DNA of 64,000 nucleotides from JAHRAW01 sp963693025 (GTDB taxonomy: Bacteria; Pseudomonadota; Gammaproteobacteria; Arenicellales; Poriferihabitantaceae), in the NCBI GenBank assembly GCA_963693025.1, contig OY843749.1, positions 2,852,001 to 2,916,000 of the forward strand, written 5' to 3'. The position numbers and the translations under genes were made by a program. The notes under the pieces were generated by a model. That model worked only from the letters and a program-made list of their open reading frames with translations, searched no databases and was not told the origin of the DNA. This document shows, piece after piece, positions 15,543 through 24,322 of this stretch. Each line of letters opens with the position of its first letter. Position 1 is the first letter of the stretch.

Positions 15543-16751
15543 TTAGTGCACTCGCACGGTTTCGAATACGGGTTTGAGTTTGACTTCCTGTTCCTTGTAA
15601 GTGCCAAGCACTTCGCCGACTTCGTTGAACTCGACATTGATGGCACCGACATAGTCTACTTCGCCGCCGTCCGCCAAGATTTGCAAGCCCTTCGCCAACT
15701 CGCCGGCGGCGATTGGCTCGCCCGGGGCGTTCGCCACTCGCATCATGTTTGCTTGAATATCCGCGCGTTCGGCGGAGCCGCCCGCTTGCATCGCCAACAT
15801 CAGCAATGCGGCGGCGTCGTAAGATGAAGCAACATACGGAGCGTCACCGTCGAGCCCGGCACCGGCGATGTATTCGTTGAACTTTGCGCCTGTCTCCTCA
15901 TCGGCGCCGGGCAGCGTGCCGATGGCACCGAGTAGGTCGGGTCCAATGGCTTCGAGTAGCGAGTCGCCAATCATGCCGTCGGTCAGGATGAAACTGCCGA
16001 AGGCGCCGGAGTCGAGCGCGCCCTGGATGATGCCTTTGCCGCCCTGGTCGAGGTAGCCGAAGACCGCGAGGTGCTCCGCGCCGGATGCCGCCAGCGCGCC
16101 GACTTCGGCGGAGTAGTCGGCTTTGCCGTCTTCGTGCGCGGCGCTGATGGCGACCGAGCCGCCGACCGCGGCGAATGCGCCGGCGAACGATTCCGCCAAG
16201 CCCTTGCCGTAGTCGTTGTTGGTGTAGGTGACCGCGACATTTTTAATGCCCCGGTCTTTCAACACCGCCGCCAGCACCTGCCCCTGGCGCGCGTCCGAGG
16301 GCGCGGTTCGGTGGAAGAAGCCGTTGTCGTCGATGCTGGAAAGCGCCGGCGAGGTCGCCGACGGCGAGACCATAACCACGCCGTTGGGTATCGCCACGTT
16401 GTTGGCGATGGCGGTGGTGACGCCGGAGCAATCGGCGCCCATGATGGCGGCCACGCGCTCGGCGGTCACCAGCCGCTCGGCGGCGGCGGTGGCGGCGGCG
16501 GCGTCCACGCAGGTGGAATCGGCGCGCACCGGCACCACCTTCTCGCCGCCCAGCAACAAGCCGGAGTCGGAGACTTCTTTCATCGCCAACTCGGCGCTCG
16601 CCGCCATGTCCGGGGTCAGCGATTCGATGGGCCCCGTAAAGCCCAGAATCACGCCAACCTTGACATCCGCCAGCAACGCGGTTGACGGCAAGGCGGCGAG
16701 AATGCTTGCGACACAGGCGGCACGCGCAACCTGCTTGATTTTGGTAAACAT
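15543..16751 (-). CDS. livK: ABC transporter substrate-binding protein, branched-chain amino-acid type (LivK-like)
   Basis: The 402-residue protein has a cleavable signal peptide (MFTKIKQVARAACVASILAA, with likely cleavage after STALLA) and the two-lobed Leu/Ile/Val-binding fold: KVGVILGFTGPIES at the mature start, then AIMGADCSGVTTAIANNVAI and FHRTAPSDARQGQ. It would catch the substrate in the periplasm and hand it to the LivH/LivM-like pore. It is the only family-matched binding protein in the window and is separated from livGFHM by the IS and the antitoxin genes, on the opposite strand. Partnership with that operon is therefore likely but not proven. Confidence 0.88.
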   Translation of the reverse strand: MFTKIKQVARAACVASILAALPSTALLADVKVGVILGFTGPIESLTPDMAASAELAMKEVSDSGLLLGGEKVVPVRADSTCVDAAAATAAAERLVTAERVAAIMGADCSGVTTAIANNVAIPNGVVMVSPSATSPALSSIDDNGFFHRTAPSDARQGQVLAAVLKDRGIKNVAVTYTNNDYGKGLAESFAGAFAAVGGSVAISAAHEDGKADYSAEVGALAASGAEHLAVFGYLDQGGKGIIQGALDSGAFGSFILTDGMIGDSLLEAIGPDLLGAIGTLPGADEETGAKFNEYIAGAGLDGDAPYVASSYDAAALLMLAMQAGGSAERADIQANMMRVANAPGEPIAAGELAKGLQILADGGEVDYVGAINVEFNEVGEVLGTYKEQEVKLKPVFETVRVH

Positions 16752-16896
16752 AATGGCAGTCCTCTTATGAGCGTTATGAATGGGGTGGAAATGTGAAACG
16801 AGTATACTAAACCAAACCGCACCGACGGCGCCGGTAAACGGGTTGTTCGGCGGTGGGGGTTCGGCGCTTGGGGTGGGGATTATACTCTAATTACTC

Positions 16897-17096
16897 CGTC
16901 ATTCTCGAACGATAGAAAAATAGGGAGCGTCAGCGACCATATTTTTCATCGCCTTCGGGAATCTCCCTAAGTCTACCGTGAATTTCAACAAAGCCCGTGC
17001 CAGTCTTAGGGAGATTCCCGAGGACGCAAGTGTCCGTAAGCCGCCGCTTAAAAGAAAAAGCGCGGCGGCAACGGACACTAACGCTCGAGAATGACG
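16897..17096. repeat. Dispersed modular palindrome, A-end/hairpin-end copy
   Basis: A complete forward copy of 200 bp between the divergent livK and the four-gene operon starting at 17261. Apart from it, the gap holds only about 160 further bases before the operon; no clear promoter was found there. Confidence 0.9.
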
Positions 17097-17260
17097 AGTA
17101 CTTGGGAATGACGAGTGGTTGGGAGTTATTCCAACCACCGCCCAGTGGCGATACAATAGAGGCATCCTGAGACCATGCCTTTTGCCAGTCAAAGGATGCC
17201 AACGGGTGCGGGAACTCTGCCGCCGCACCGACCTCAAAATCCGCTATTCGGAGACCGCTC

Positions 17261-18322
17261 ATGACCCTGCCCTGGCCCGTGCGCCTGTCGTTGTTGTTTT
17301 ATTTTGTCCTGCTGGCGCTGGTCGCCTTCAATCTGGCGTTGGTGCTGGAATTGCCGTTGTGGCTGGCGGGCGCGCCGCCGGGGGTGGCGTTGGTGGCGCT
17401 GATTGCCACCTGGCTGGCGTTCGGCACGCGCGGCGCGTTGTTCGCTTGCTTGCTGACGCTCGGTAGCATCGGCTTGCTGGCGGTCGCGCTGGTGTTGGCG
17501 GCGCCGGCGTGGCAGGTGATTGCCGACGGCGCCAGCGGCTCGTGGGCGGGGCGCATGATGCCGCTGTTCCTCGCCGCGCTCGCGCTGCACGCCTGCAACC
17601 TGTGGGTCGCCACGGTCGCTTCCGGCGAGCACTTCGAGCCGCTTGAGCGCCTCGCGCGCCTGTTCTACGGACCCGGCATCCTGTCGTCGCTCATCACCGC
17701 CCTCATCCTGTGCGCCAGCCTGATTCTCGGCATGGAGTTGCTGGCGCGCGGCGGCTTTGACGCGCAGGCGGTCACGCGGCGCTTTTTGGAGCGCGGCATC
17801 ATCCCGCCGCTCACCGTGCTGCTGTTCTTCTGGGGCGCGCTGCTGTTGCTTGGCAAATGGTGGAATGGCTGGTATCTGCGCCGCGTGCTGGCGCGCTGGC
17901 AGAGCGCCGCCGCGTTCATCAAACCGACGCCGTTTACCGCGGGCTTGGATGCGCTGACCGCCAACGCCGGCAGCCTCGACGACGGCTTGCAGATGCTGTG
18001 GCGGCGTCACGAAGAATCGTGGCTGTTGCCGCGCTATATTAGTTGGGCGGTGCCGGTGCTGGGCTTCATCGGCACCGTGCTCGGCATCTCGCTGGCGGCG
18101 GAGGGCATCCGCCGCATCATCGCCTCGGACGCCGGGCTGGCGAGCCTGTCGTCAGATTTGGACGGCGCCATCGCCCCGCTCGGCATCGCCTTCGACACCA
18201 CGCTCATCGCGCTCTCGCTGAGCGTCGTGCTGACGCTGGTGCTGGCGCTGGTGCAGCGCGGCGAGGAGCGCCTGCTGGCGACGCTCGAGCGGCGCGCGCG
18301 GGAAGCGGCGCGTGGCGCGTAG
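17261..18322 (+). CDS. MotA/TolQ/ExbB-like proton-channel protein, first gene of a four-gene operon
   Basis: This 353-residue membrane protein has about eight predicted spans (near residues 8-30, 38-54, 57-80, 98-118, 138-160, 180-200, 260-282 and 305-331). The last four plus a cytoplasmic segment (201-258) look like the MotA/ExbB core. The final two spans carry the family pattern, with WAVPVLGFIGTVLGISLAA followed by PLGIAFDTTLIALSLSVVL, comparable to the TolQ/ExbB stretches around GTVxGI and the Thr-rich last span. The extra N-terminal spans are unusual. ATG with CGGAGA seven bases upstream supports the start. In known systems such a protein forms a pentamer around two single-span partners, and the next two genes fit that role. 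Function of the whole operon is unknown. Confidence 0.8.
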   Translation: MTLPWPVRLSLLFYFVLLALVAFNLALVLELPLWLAGAPPGVALVALIATWLAFGTRGALFACLLTLGSIGLLAVALVLAAPAWQVIADGASGSWAGRMMPLFLAALALHACNLWVATVASGEHFEPLERLARLFYGPGILSSLITALILCASLILGMELLARGGFDAQAVTRRFLERGIIPPLTVLLFFWGALLLLGKWWNGWYLRRVLARWQSAAAFIKPTPFTAGLDALTANAGSLDDGLQMLWRRHEESWLLPRYISWAVPVLGFIGTVLGISLAAEGIRRIIASDAGLASLSSDLDGAIAPLGIAFDTTLIALSLSVVLTLVLALVQRGEERLLATLERRAREAARGA

Positions 18323-18851
18323 AAGCGCGCCGTCGGGGCGCACCTCCGGCGGCGTCTTTGATGAGGAAAACAACACGCCGATGATGGCGATTTTCGGCGG
18401 CGTGTTCGGCTTGCTGCTGGTCTTCCTCGTGGTGGTCAATCTGTATTCCGAAGCGGCGCAGCGCGAGCGGCTGGAGCGCGGCGGCGAGGACGGCTTATAC
18501 CGCATCGAGCGGCTCGACGGCGGCAGCGGGTATGTGGTCATCGCGTTCAGCGGCGAGTTGCGCATCATCGAAACCGGCGCCAGCGTGAGCCCGGAGTCGG
18601 TGTGCGCGGCGGGCAGTCCGTTCGTCGACTACGCGCGCCGCGTGTATGAAAACGACGGCCAGCAACTGGTGTTTTTCATACTGGAAGGCAGCGTGACGAC
18701 CATGGCGGCGGCGCGCGAATGCCTGCGCCGGATGTGGCCCGAGCGCGTGCTGACCATCGGCTGGGTCATCGCCGACAACGAATTGCTGAAGTCGGTCGCG
18801 CTCAACGATATTCCCGACTATATTCGCGAATACACCGAGGACAAGCCGTGA
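18312..18851 (+). CDS. Single-span MotB/ExbD-like protein lacking the channel aspartate (second gene of the operon)
   Basis: The 179-residue protein starts at a GTG that overlaps the end of the preceding gene by 11 bases. A short cytoplasmic N-terminus is followed by one span at about residues 24-44 (MMAIFGGVFGLLLVFLVVVN) and a periplasmic domain of about 130 residues that I do not recognise. The sequence NNTP before the span resembles the NVTP motif ahead of the ExbD/TolR span, but there is no acidic residue inside the span, where ExbD, TolR and MotB carry the proton-binding aspartate. It probably pairs with the next gene product, which does have one. Confidence 0.7.
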   Translation: MARRSAPSGRTSGGVFDEENNTPMMAIFGGVFGLLLVFLVVVNLYSEAAQRERLERGGEDGLYRIERLDGGSGYVVIAFSGELRIIETGASVSPESVCAAGSPFVDYARRVYENDGQQLVFFILEGSVTTMAAARECLRRMWPERVLTIGWVIADNELLKSVALNDIPDYIREYTEDKP

Positions 18852-20590
18852 TGGCGCGCGCGCGCCGCCTGCCCGATTTCGCCGGCGTGGCGCTGGTGGA
18901 CATCCTCGCCAACGGCCTGGCGATGCTGATTATCGTCATCGTGCTCAGCATCGCCTCGCGCGCCGAGCACGAGGAGCGCACCAGCGCGCAGGTGGAGGAG
19001 GTGGAAACCATGATGAGCCGGCGTTTCAGCACCTCGCTGGTGCTCAACAGTCTGGCGGCGAGCCCGCCGGCGCAACTGCACGACTACGACGCCTCGCCGC
19101 TCGACCGCGAACACGACCCCCACCTGCTGCCAATCATCGAACTGCACCGCCACTTCGTGCGCGAGTTCTACACCGGCGCGGTCTGGCACCGCGAGGAATT
19201 GCTGCGCGAGCCGAACGCGATGGACGCCTATCTGACCGGCTTCGACGACGAGCGCAAGCGGCGCCTGCGAACCGATGTCTATGATGTCGCGCAGTATTAT
19301 TTGGCGATGTCCATTCTGCGCGACCACGGCATCGCGGTGCGCCACTGGCATTTCCTGCCGGGCGGGCTGAGCGTCGCGCAGGCGGGACGCTGTCCGCCCG
19401 GCGTCGCCGCCAAAGACTGCGCCGGCGGCGCCCTCAGCGAGGCGCCGCCGGATTTGCCGGCGTTGCTGTCTTCCGGCGGCGAGGGCAATGTCGGCGGCGA
19501 TGGCGGCGGTGAGACCTGGCCCCCCCCCGGCTTTCCGGGCGAGGGCGGCGGCGGTGGCGAAGGCGCGGCGTCCGCTCCCTTCCCCGGCGGCGCCGCGCTC
19601 GGCGGGGTCGGCGGCGGCTTGCTGGGCGCGGGCGATGGGTTGTTGCGCGATGCGCCGGGCGGCGCGGGCGAGGGCAGTTTCCCGAACGCGCGACCGGGGC
19701 GTGGCGGCGGCAACGGCAGCGGCAACGGGTTGAGCGGGCTCGGCGGCAATCCCGACGGCGCGCCGCAGCGCACGCGCTTCCGCCTCTCCAGCCCGGAATC
19801 GCTGCGCGAAGACCAAGACCAGCCGGCGCTCGGCGGCGCGAACCCGAATCCGTCGCCCGATGAAATACTGGCGGTGCTGCTCGATTTCACCGCCCGCCTG
19901 CAGGCGACGCTGGACGCCGGCGCCTCGCCGAGCGCGCTACTGGAAAACTTCCAACGCCGCATTCAATTCGCGCTCGCCGCACCGCCCAAACTGGAAGGCG
20001 CGAAGCGCACGCTGGTGGATTTCCTGATGCTGGAATTGTGGGCGGCGGACGATGTGGGGGACACCTCGCCGCTCGAAGTGATTGCGTCTGAGCGTAGCGC
20101 GCGCGCGCCCACCGACCTCATCGTCGAAACCAACCGGCGGCTGCGGCGCGTCGCCGTGGCGCGCGCGGGCGAGGGCGGTGGCGGCGCATCGCTGCTACCC
20201 GACACCACCCACCCGACCCTGCGAATGAACGCCCACCCCGACGTGTGGCGCGGCTTGTCGCTGCCGTTGGAGCGCAACGCCATCCTTCTGCTGCCGCCCG
20301 ACCCACAGCGCCGCGAGGAGTTGCGCTGGCGCGCGCTGGCTTACATTGCGCCCGGCTTTGACGACTTCATCATCGGCTTCGCCTACGCCGCCATCGACGC
20401 CGACGGACGGCTCGCGGTGCGCGCCGAAGACAACCGCGTGCGCCTCGATGGTCGCCCGCTGCACACCCCCTACCGCGAGGCGCTGTTCGGCGCGCGCACC
20501 TGGCTGGTGGCGCTGTATGCCGCGCTGGTGCTGGGTTTGCTCGGCTTCCTGCTGCTCGTGCGGCGCGTGGCGTGGGCGCGCCACGGGTGA
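18851..20590 (+). CDS. MotB/ExbD-like membrane protein with a spanning aspartate and a long Gly-rich linker (third gene)
   Basis: This 579-residue protein starts at an ATG whose A is the last base of the previous stop codon. The N-terminus has one span, LVDILANGLAMLIIVIVLSI (about residues 16-35), with an aspartate at its cytoplasmic side as in ExbD/MotB. A periplasmic region follows, including a helical stretch (residues 70-170), then a Gly/Pro-rich low-complexity linker (about 215-335) and a second folded region. A second hydrophobic span lies near the C-terminus (WLVALYAALVLGLLGFLLLV). No OmpA-type peptidoglycan-binding motif was seen. A run of nine C (19520-19528) lies in the linker. It would be the ion-carrying partner of the MotA-like protein; the periplasmic job is unknown. 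Confidence 0.65.
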   Translation: MARARRLPDFAGVALVDILANGLAMLIIVIVLSIASRAEHEERTSAQVEEVETMMSRRFSTSLVLNSLAASPPAQLHDYDASPLDREHDPHLLPIIELHRHFVREFYTGAVWHREELLREPNAMDAYLTGFDDERKRRLRTDVYDVAQYYLAMSILRDHGIAVRHWHFLPGGLSVAQAGRCPPGVAAKDCAGGALSEAPPDLPALLSSGGEGNVGGDGGGETWPPPGFPGEGGGGGEGAASAPFPGGAALGGVGGGLLGAGDGLLRDAPGGAGEGSFPNARPGRGGGNGSGNGLSGLGGNPDGAPQRTRFRLSSPESLREDQDQPALGGANPNPSPDEILAVLLDFTARLQATLDAGASPSALLENFQRRIQFALAAPPKLEGAKRTLVDFLMLELWAADDVGDTSPLEVIASERSARAPTDLIVETNRRLRRVAVARAGEGGGGASLLPDTTHPTLRMNAHPDVWRGLSLPLERNAILLLPPDPQRREELRWRALAYIAPGFDDFIIGFAYAAIDADGRLAVRAEDNRVRLDGRPLHTPYREALFGARTWLVALYAALVLGLLGFLLLVRRVAWARHG

Positions 20591-22212
20591 GGCGCTACCA
20601 CATCGCGGCGCTGGGTCTCGGCGTGCTGTTGCTGTCGCTGCTGGCGCTGACGCGCTTCGGCTGGTATGCGCTGCGCGGCGACACGGTGGCGGTGGAACTC
20701 GGCTTTGCGGCGTCGCACAGCGCGCGCGCGAAAGGCTTCGACGAGGCGCTGCTGAGCGCGCTTGAGCGCGGGCATTTCGGCGACGAACTGCGCCACCGCC
20801 TCGACCGCCCCGCGCACCGCGCGACAATCAGCCGCCTGTGGGCGGACACCTGCGAGGTGCGGCAAATCGACTTCGAGCGCTTCGCCCGCCAACGAGGCAA
20901 CGGCAGCGGCGATGGCGCGGGCGCGCTCTTCAGTTCATCGAGCGGCCACCGCATCGCCGGCTTGCTGCAATCGCCGGCGAGCGGCGTGGACTACGCCGGC
21001 GCCGCCGCCTACTGCGAAGCCGCCGGCGGTCGCTTGCCGTGGGCGGAAGAATGGGAGGCGCTGGCGGTCGGGCGCGCCGGGCGGTTGTATCCGTGGGGCG
21101 ACGCCTTCAACGGCGATTTCTGGCCCTATCAAGACAGCCACCGCAACGCCTCGCAATCGTGCGGCGCGCACCCGGCGGCGGCAACCCCCGCCGGCGTGCA
21201 CGACCTCGCCGGCAATGTGATGGAGTGGAGTAGCGGGCGGCGACTGGCGGCGAGCGTGTCGCGGCTGGATGGCACAACCGAGACTCCCGTGACGGTCGAT
21301 GGGCGCTATTCGCAACAGGCGGACACGGTGAAACTGCGCCCCGGCGCCCACGGCGCGCCGGCGGTGCGCGCGAGTGGGCGGGCGTTGTATGCGCTGTCCG
21401 CCGCGTGGCTGGAAATCGCGCCGCAAACGCGCAGCCACCACCTCGGCTTTCGCTGCGTCTATGACCGCCCGCCGCCCACGCCGACACCGTGGGGCGCGAC
21501 ACCGGCGGTGGCGGAACTTCCGGCGGGCGAATACGCGCTCGGCGTGCCGCGCGATTTGCGGCTGGCGCGCGTGGCGGTGTTGCTGCCGCCGGCGCAGCAG
21601 CGCACCGCGCGCAGCCTGGTCGGCAAGCAACACGCGCGGCGCGTCAAGGTGGCGCGATGCGAGGTCAGCCGGCGCGACTACCGCGCGTTTCTGCGCCATC
21701 CGCTGGTGCGCTTTGGGCTATTCGCCAACGAGCACGAGCCGCGCTGGCAAGACTACACGCCGCACAACTGGGCGCGGCAACTGGAGCAGCCCGACCTGCC
21801 GGTGAGCGGCGTCAACTGGTGGGCGGCGGACGCCTTCGCGCGCTGGGCGGGCGGGCGCCTGCCGCGAGTCGAGGAATGGCAACTGCTCGCCGCAGGCGCA
21901 GACGCCAACCCCTACCCCTGGGGCGACCACTACGAATCGGGCATCGCCGCCACCGGCGACCAACCCCAACCCGGCGCCCACCCCTGCGGCGCCGCAACCC
22001 GCGACCGCAGCGCCGACGGCGTGCACGACCTCGCCGGCAACCTCTCCGAATGGACCCTCTCAATCACCGCCGAACAAGGCGACTACGCCGCCTGGGTCCA
22101 AGGCGGAAACTGGCTACTCCCCGGCCCCACCACGGCACGCAGCGTGTTTGGGAGGCCGGTGCCGCTTAACCATCGGTCGGAAAGTATTGGGTTTCGGGTG
22201 ATTTATGATTGA
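20587..22212 (+). CDS. Membrane-anchored protein with two formylglycine-generating-enzyme-like domains (fourth gene)
   Basis: I start this gene at the GTG at 20587, which overlaps the previous stop by four bases (the frame is also open from a GTG at 20572). The 541-residue protein has one N-terminal span (residues 5-24) and two SUMF1/FGE-type domains facing the periplasm. Domain 1 shows SGVDYAGAAAYCEAAGGRLP, YPWGDAF and GVHDLAGNVMEW; domain 2 shows SGVNWWAADAFARWAGGRLP, NPYPWGDHYESG, GVHDLAGNLSEW and the C-terminal GFRVIYD. The paired cysteines required by true sulfatase-modifying enzymes near the GG(N/S)W stretch are missing, so it is probably a non-catalytic binding module, as in many bacterial SUMF1-like proteins. 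Its operon with a proton-channel set suggests a periplasmic sensor or load. Confidence 0.75.
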   Translation: MRRYHIAALGLGVLLLSLLALTRFGWYALRGDTVAVELGFAASHSARAKGFDEALLSALERGHFGDELRHRLDRPAHRATISRLWADTCEVRQIDFERFARQRGNGSGDGAGALFSSSSGHRIAGLLQSPASGVDYAGAAAYCEAAGGRLPWAEEWEALAVGRAGRLYPWGDAFNGDFWPYQDSHRNASQSCGAHPAAATPAGVHDLAGNVMEWSSGRRLAASVSRLDGTTETPVTVDGRYSQQADTVKLRPGAHGAPAVRASGRALYALSAAWLEIAPQTRSHHLGFRCVYDRPPPTPTPWGATPAVAELPAGEYALGVPRDLRLARVAVLLPPAQQRTARSLVGKQHARRVKVARCEVSRRDYRAFLRHPLVRFGLFANEHEPRWQDYTPHNWARQLEQPDLPVSGVNWWAADAFARWAGGRLPRVEEWQLLAAGADANPYPWGDHYESGIAATGDQPQPGAHPCGAATRDRSADGVHDLAGNLSEWTLSITAEQGDYAAWVQGGNWLLPGPTTARSVFGRPVPLNHRSESIGFRVIYD

Positions 22213-22233
22213 GGTTTTATGGGTTATTTACCT

Positions 22234-23117
22234 CGTCATTCTCGAACGATAGAAAAATAGGGAGCCGACAGGCGACCATATTTTTCATCGCCTTCGGGAA
22301 TCTCCCTAAGGCTAGCGTGGACTTTACCGAAGCCCGTGCCAATCTTAGGGAGATTCCCGAGGACGCAAGTGTCCGTAAGCCGCCGCTTAAAAAGAAAAAG
22401 CGCGGCGGCAACGGACACTAACGCTCGAGAATGACGAGTTATGCCCGTCATTCTCGAACGATAGAAAAATAGGGAGCCGACAGGCGACCATATTTTTCAT
22501 CGCCTTCGGGAATCTCCCTAAGTCTACCGTGAATTCCAACAAAGCCCGTGCCAGTCTTAGGGAGATTCCCGAGGACGCAAGTGTCCGTAAGCCGCCGCTT
22601 AAAAGAAAAAGCGCGGCGGCAAACGGACACTAACGCTCGAGAATGACGAGTTATAAATACCCGTCATTCTCGAACGATAGAAAAATAGGGAGCCGACAGG
22701 CGACCATATTTTCTTCGATTCGGGAATCTCCCTAAGGCTACCGTGGACTTCAACAAAGCCCGTGCCAGTCTTAGGAAGATTCCCGAGGACGCAAGTGTCC
22801 GGTAAGCCGCCGCTTAAAAGAAGAAGCGCGGCGGCAACGGACACTAACGCTCGAGAATGACGAGTTATAAATACCCGTCATTCTCGAACGGTAGAAAATA
22901 GGGAGCCGACAGGCGACCATATTTTCTTCGATTCGGGAATCTCCCTAAGGCTACCGTGGACTTCAACAAAGCCCGTGCCAGTCTTAGGGAGATTCCCGAG
23001 GACGCAAGTGTCCGTAAGCCGCCGCTTAAAAAGAAAAAGCGCGGCGGCAACGGACACTAACGCTCGAGAATGACGAGTTTTTTGTTGGGTTATTTTTCTA
23101 TCGTTCGAGAATGACGG
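22234..23117. repeat. Tandem array of four modular palindromes plus a partial terminus
   Basis: Four full A-end/hairpin-end copies in the same orientation at 22234-22436, 22446-22648, 22662-22862 and 22876-23075 (period 212-216), joined by short A/T-rich linkers. Copies three and four share a variant A end (CATATTTTCTTCGATTCGGG). A lone reverse terminus (CTATCGTTCGAGAATGACGG) ends the block. No gene is seen in this roughly 1-kb gap. Confidence 0.93.
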
Positions 23118-23118
23118 C

Positions 23119-23124
23119 TTGACA
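23119..23124 (+). promoter_or_regulatory. Possible -35 box upstream of the phosphonate/Ugp cluster
   Basis: A perfect TTGACA lies directly at the end of the repeat array, about 130 bases before the phnS-like start. The best -10 candidates (GAATGT at 23143, TATGTA at 23153) are poor or badly spaced, so this is tentative. Confidence 0.25.
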
Positions 23125-23250
23125 AACAATAGATTTTCCCCCGAATGTGTGTTATGTAGAGAGGCGCAACCGGAGGCGGAACGCCGCCGGGGTGTGGATT
23201 TACGGTGTCGCCACCGAGCGGCGTTTTTCAACGATGGGAGGAGAATGACA

Positions 23251-24279
23251 ATGAAACACAATCTATCCAAACTGGCGGCGGGTGCGGTGTCCGCTTTGTT
23301 GATGGCATTCAGCACCGCCGGGCAGGCGGTTGACCTCACGGTCTATACGGCGGTTGAGGCCGAAGACCTCAAGCGTTATGCGGACACTTTCAACGAAGAC
23401 CACCCCGACATCAATATTAAATGGGTGCGCGATTCCACCGGCATCGTCACCGCCAAACTGCTGGCGGAAAAAGACAACCCGCAGGCCGACATTATCTGGG
23501 GGCTGGCGGCGACTTCGTTGTTGCTGATGAAAGCCGAGGGGATGATGGAGCCCTACAAACCGAAAGGGCTCGAAAACCTCGACCCGAAATTCTACGACAG
23601 CGACCCGGTGCCGAGTTGGGTCGGGATGGACGCGTGGGTGGCGGCGGTTTGCTTCAACACCGTCGAAGGCGCCAAGCATAATCTGACGCCGCCGACCTCG
23701 TGGAAGGACTTGACCAAGCCGATGTATCGCGGCCACGTCATTATGCCGAACCCGAATTCATCCGGCACCGGTTTTCTCGACGTCTCCAGTTGGCTGCAAA
23801 TCTTCGGCGAAGACGGCGGCTGGGAGTATATGGACGCGCTGCACGAGAACATCGCGCGCTACACGCACTCCGGCTCCAAGCCCTGCAAACTGGCGGCCGC
23901 CGGGGAAATCCCCATCGGCGTCTCCTTCGCCTTCCGCGGCGCACGCTCAAAAGAAGCCGGCGCACCGATCGACATCATCATCCCGAGCGAAGGCATCGGC
24001 TGGGACATGGAAGCGACCGCCATCGTTGCCGGCACCGACAAACTCGAAGCCGCCAAAACGCTGATGGACTGGTCGATCACCAAAAAAGCGATGGAAATGT
24101 ATAACACCGCCTACGCCGTCATCGGTTACAAAAACCTGGCGAAGCCGGTCAAACACTTCCCGCCGGAAACCCTGTCGCGCCTAATCGAAAACGACTTCGA
24201 ATTCGCCGCCAACAACCGCAGGCGCATTTTGGCAGAGTGGCAAAGCCGCTACGATTCCAAATCTGAGCCTAAGAACTAA
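23251..24279 (+). CDS. phnS: Putative 2-aminoethylphosphonate ABC transporter substrate-binding protein
   Basis: The ATG at 23251 is chosen because GGGAGGAGA lies at the right distance (23236-23244). The resulting 342-residue protein starts with a clean signal peptide, MKHNLSKLAAGAVSALLM, cleaved after STAGQA. The mature part is a type 2 periplasmic binding protein of the iron/polyamine/phosphonate group: LTVYTAVEAEDLKRYADTFN, ADIIWGLAATSLLLMKAEG and MPNPNSSGTGFLDVSSWLQ. It is most like the PhnS-type proteins of alternative AEP importers. The matching ATPase and permease lie 4.2 kb downstream, after a complete Ugp set. Phosphonate specificity rests on family resemblance and the partner genes. 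Confidence 0.8.
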   Translation: MKHNLSKLAAGAVSALLMAFSTAGQAVDLTVYTAVEAEDLKRYADTFNEDHPDINIKWVRDSTGIVTAKLLAEKDNPQADIIWGLAATSLLLMKAEGMMEPYKPKGLENLDPKFYDSDPVPSWVGMDAWVAAVCFNTVEGAKHNLTPPTSWKDLTKPMYRGHVIMPNPNSSGTGFLDVSSWLQIFGEDGGWEYMDALHENIARYTHSGSKPCKLAAAGEIPIGVSFAFRGARSKEAGAPIDIIIPSEGIGWDMEATAIVAGTDKLEAAKTLMDWSITKKAMEMYNTAYAVIGYKNLAKPVKHFPPETLSRLIENDFEFAANNRRRILAEWQSRYDSKSEPKN

Positions 24280-24322
24280 ACCAAGTAAAATTATCGGTCC
24301 CCCGGGGCCGGGAGGGAGAAAC

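Noticed and set aside
17261..20590. Zorya-type phage defence (ZorAB) for the MotA/MotB-like genes
   Set aside because: The MotA-like protein lacks the long cytoplasmic tail expected of ZorA, no OmpA-type peptidoglycan-binding domain is seen in the partners, and ZorC/D/E-like genes are absent.
20587..22212. Active sulfatase-modifying enzyme
   Set aside because: The catalytic cysteines are missing in both domains and there is no sulfatase gene nearby.
22217..23339. Many 60-150 codon open frames inside the repeats, sharing peptides such as HSRALVSVAAALF and LGNLPKTGTGF
   Set aside because: They are by-products of the palindromic repeats, occur in both orientations and several frames, start at arbitrary places and have no ribosome-binding sites.
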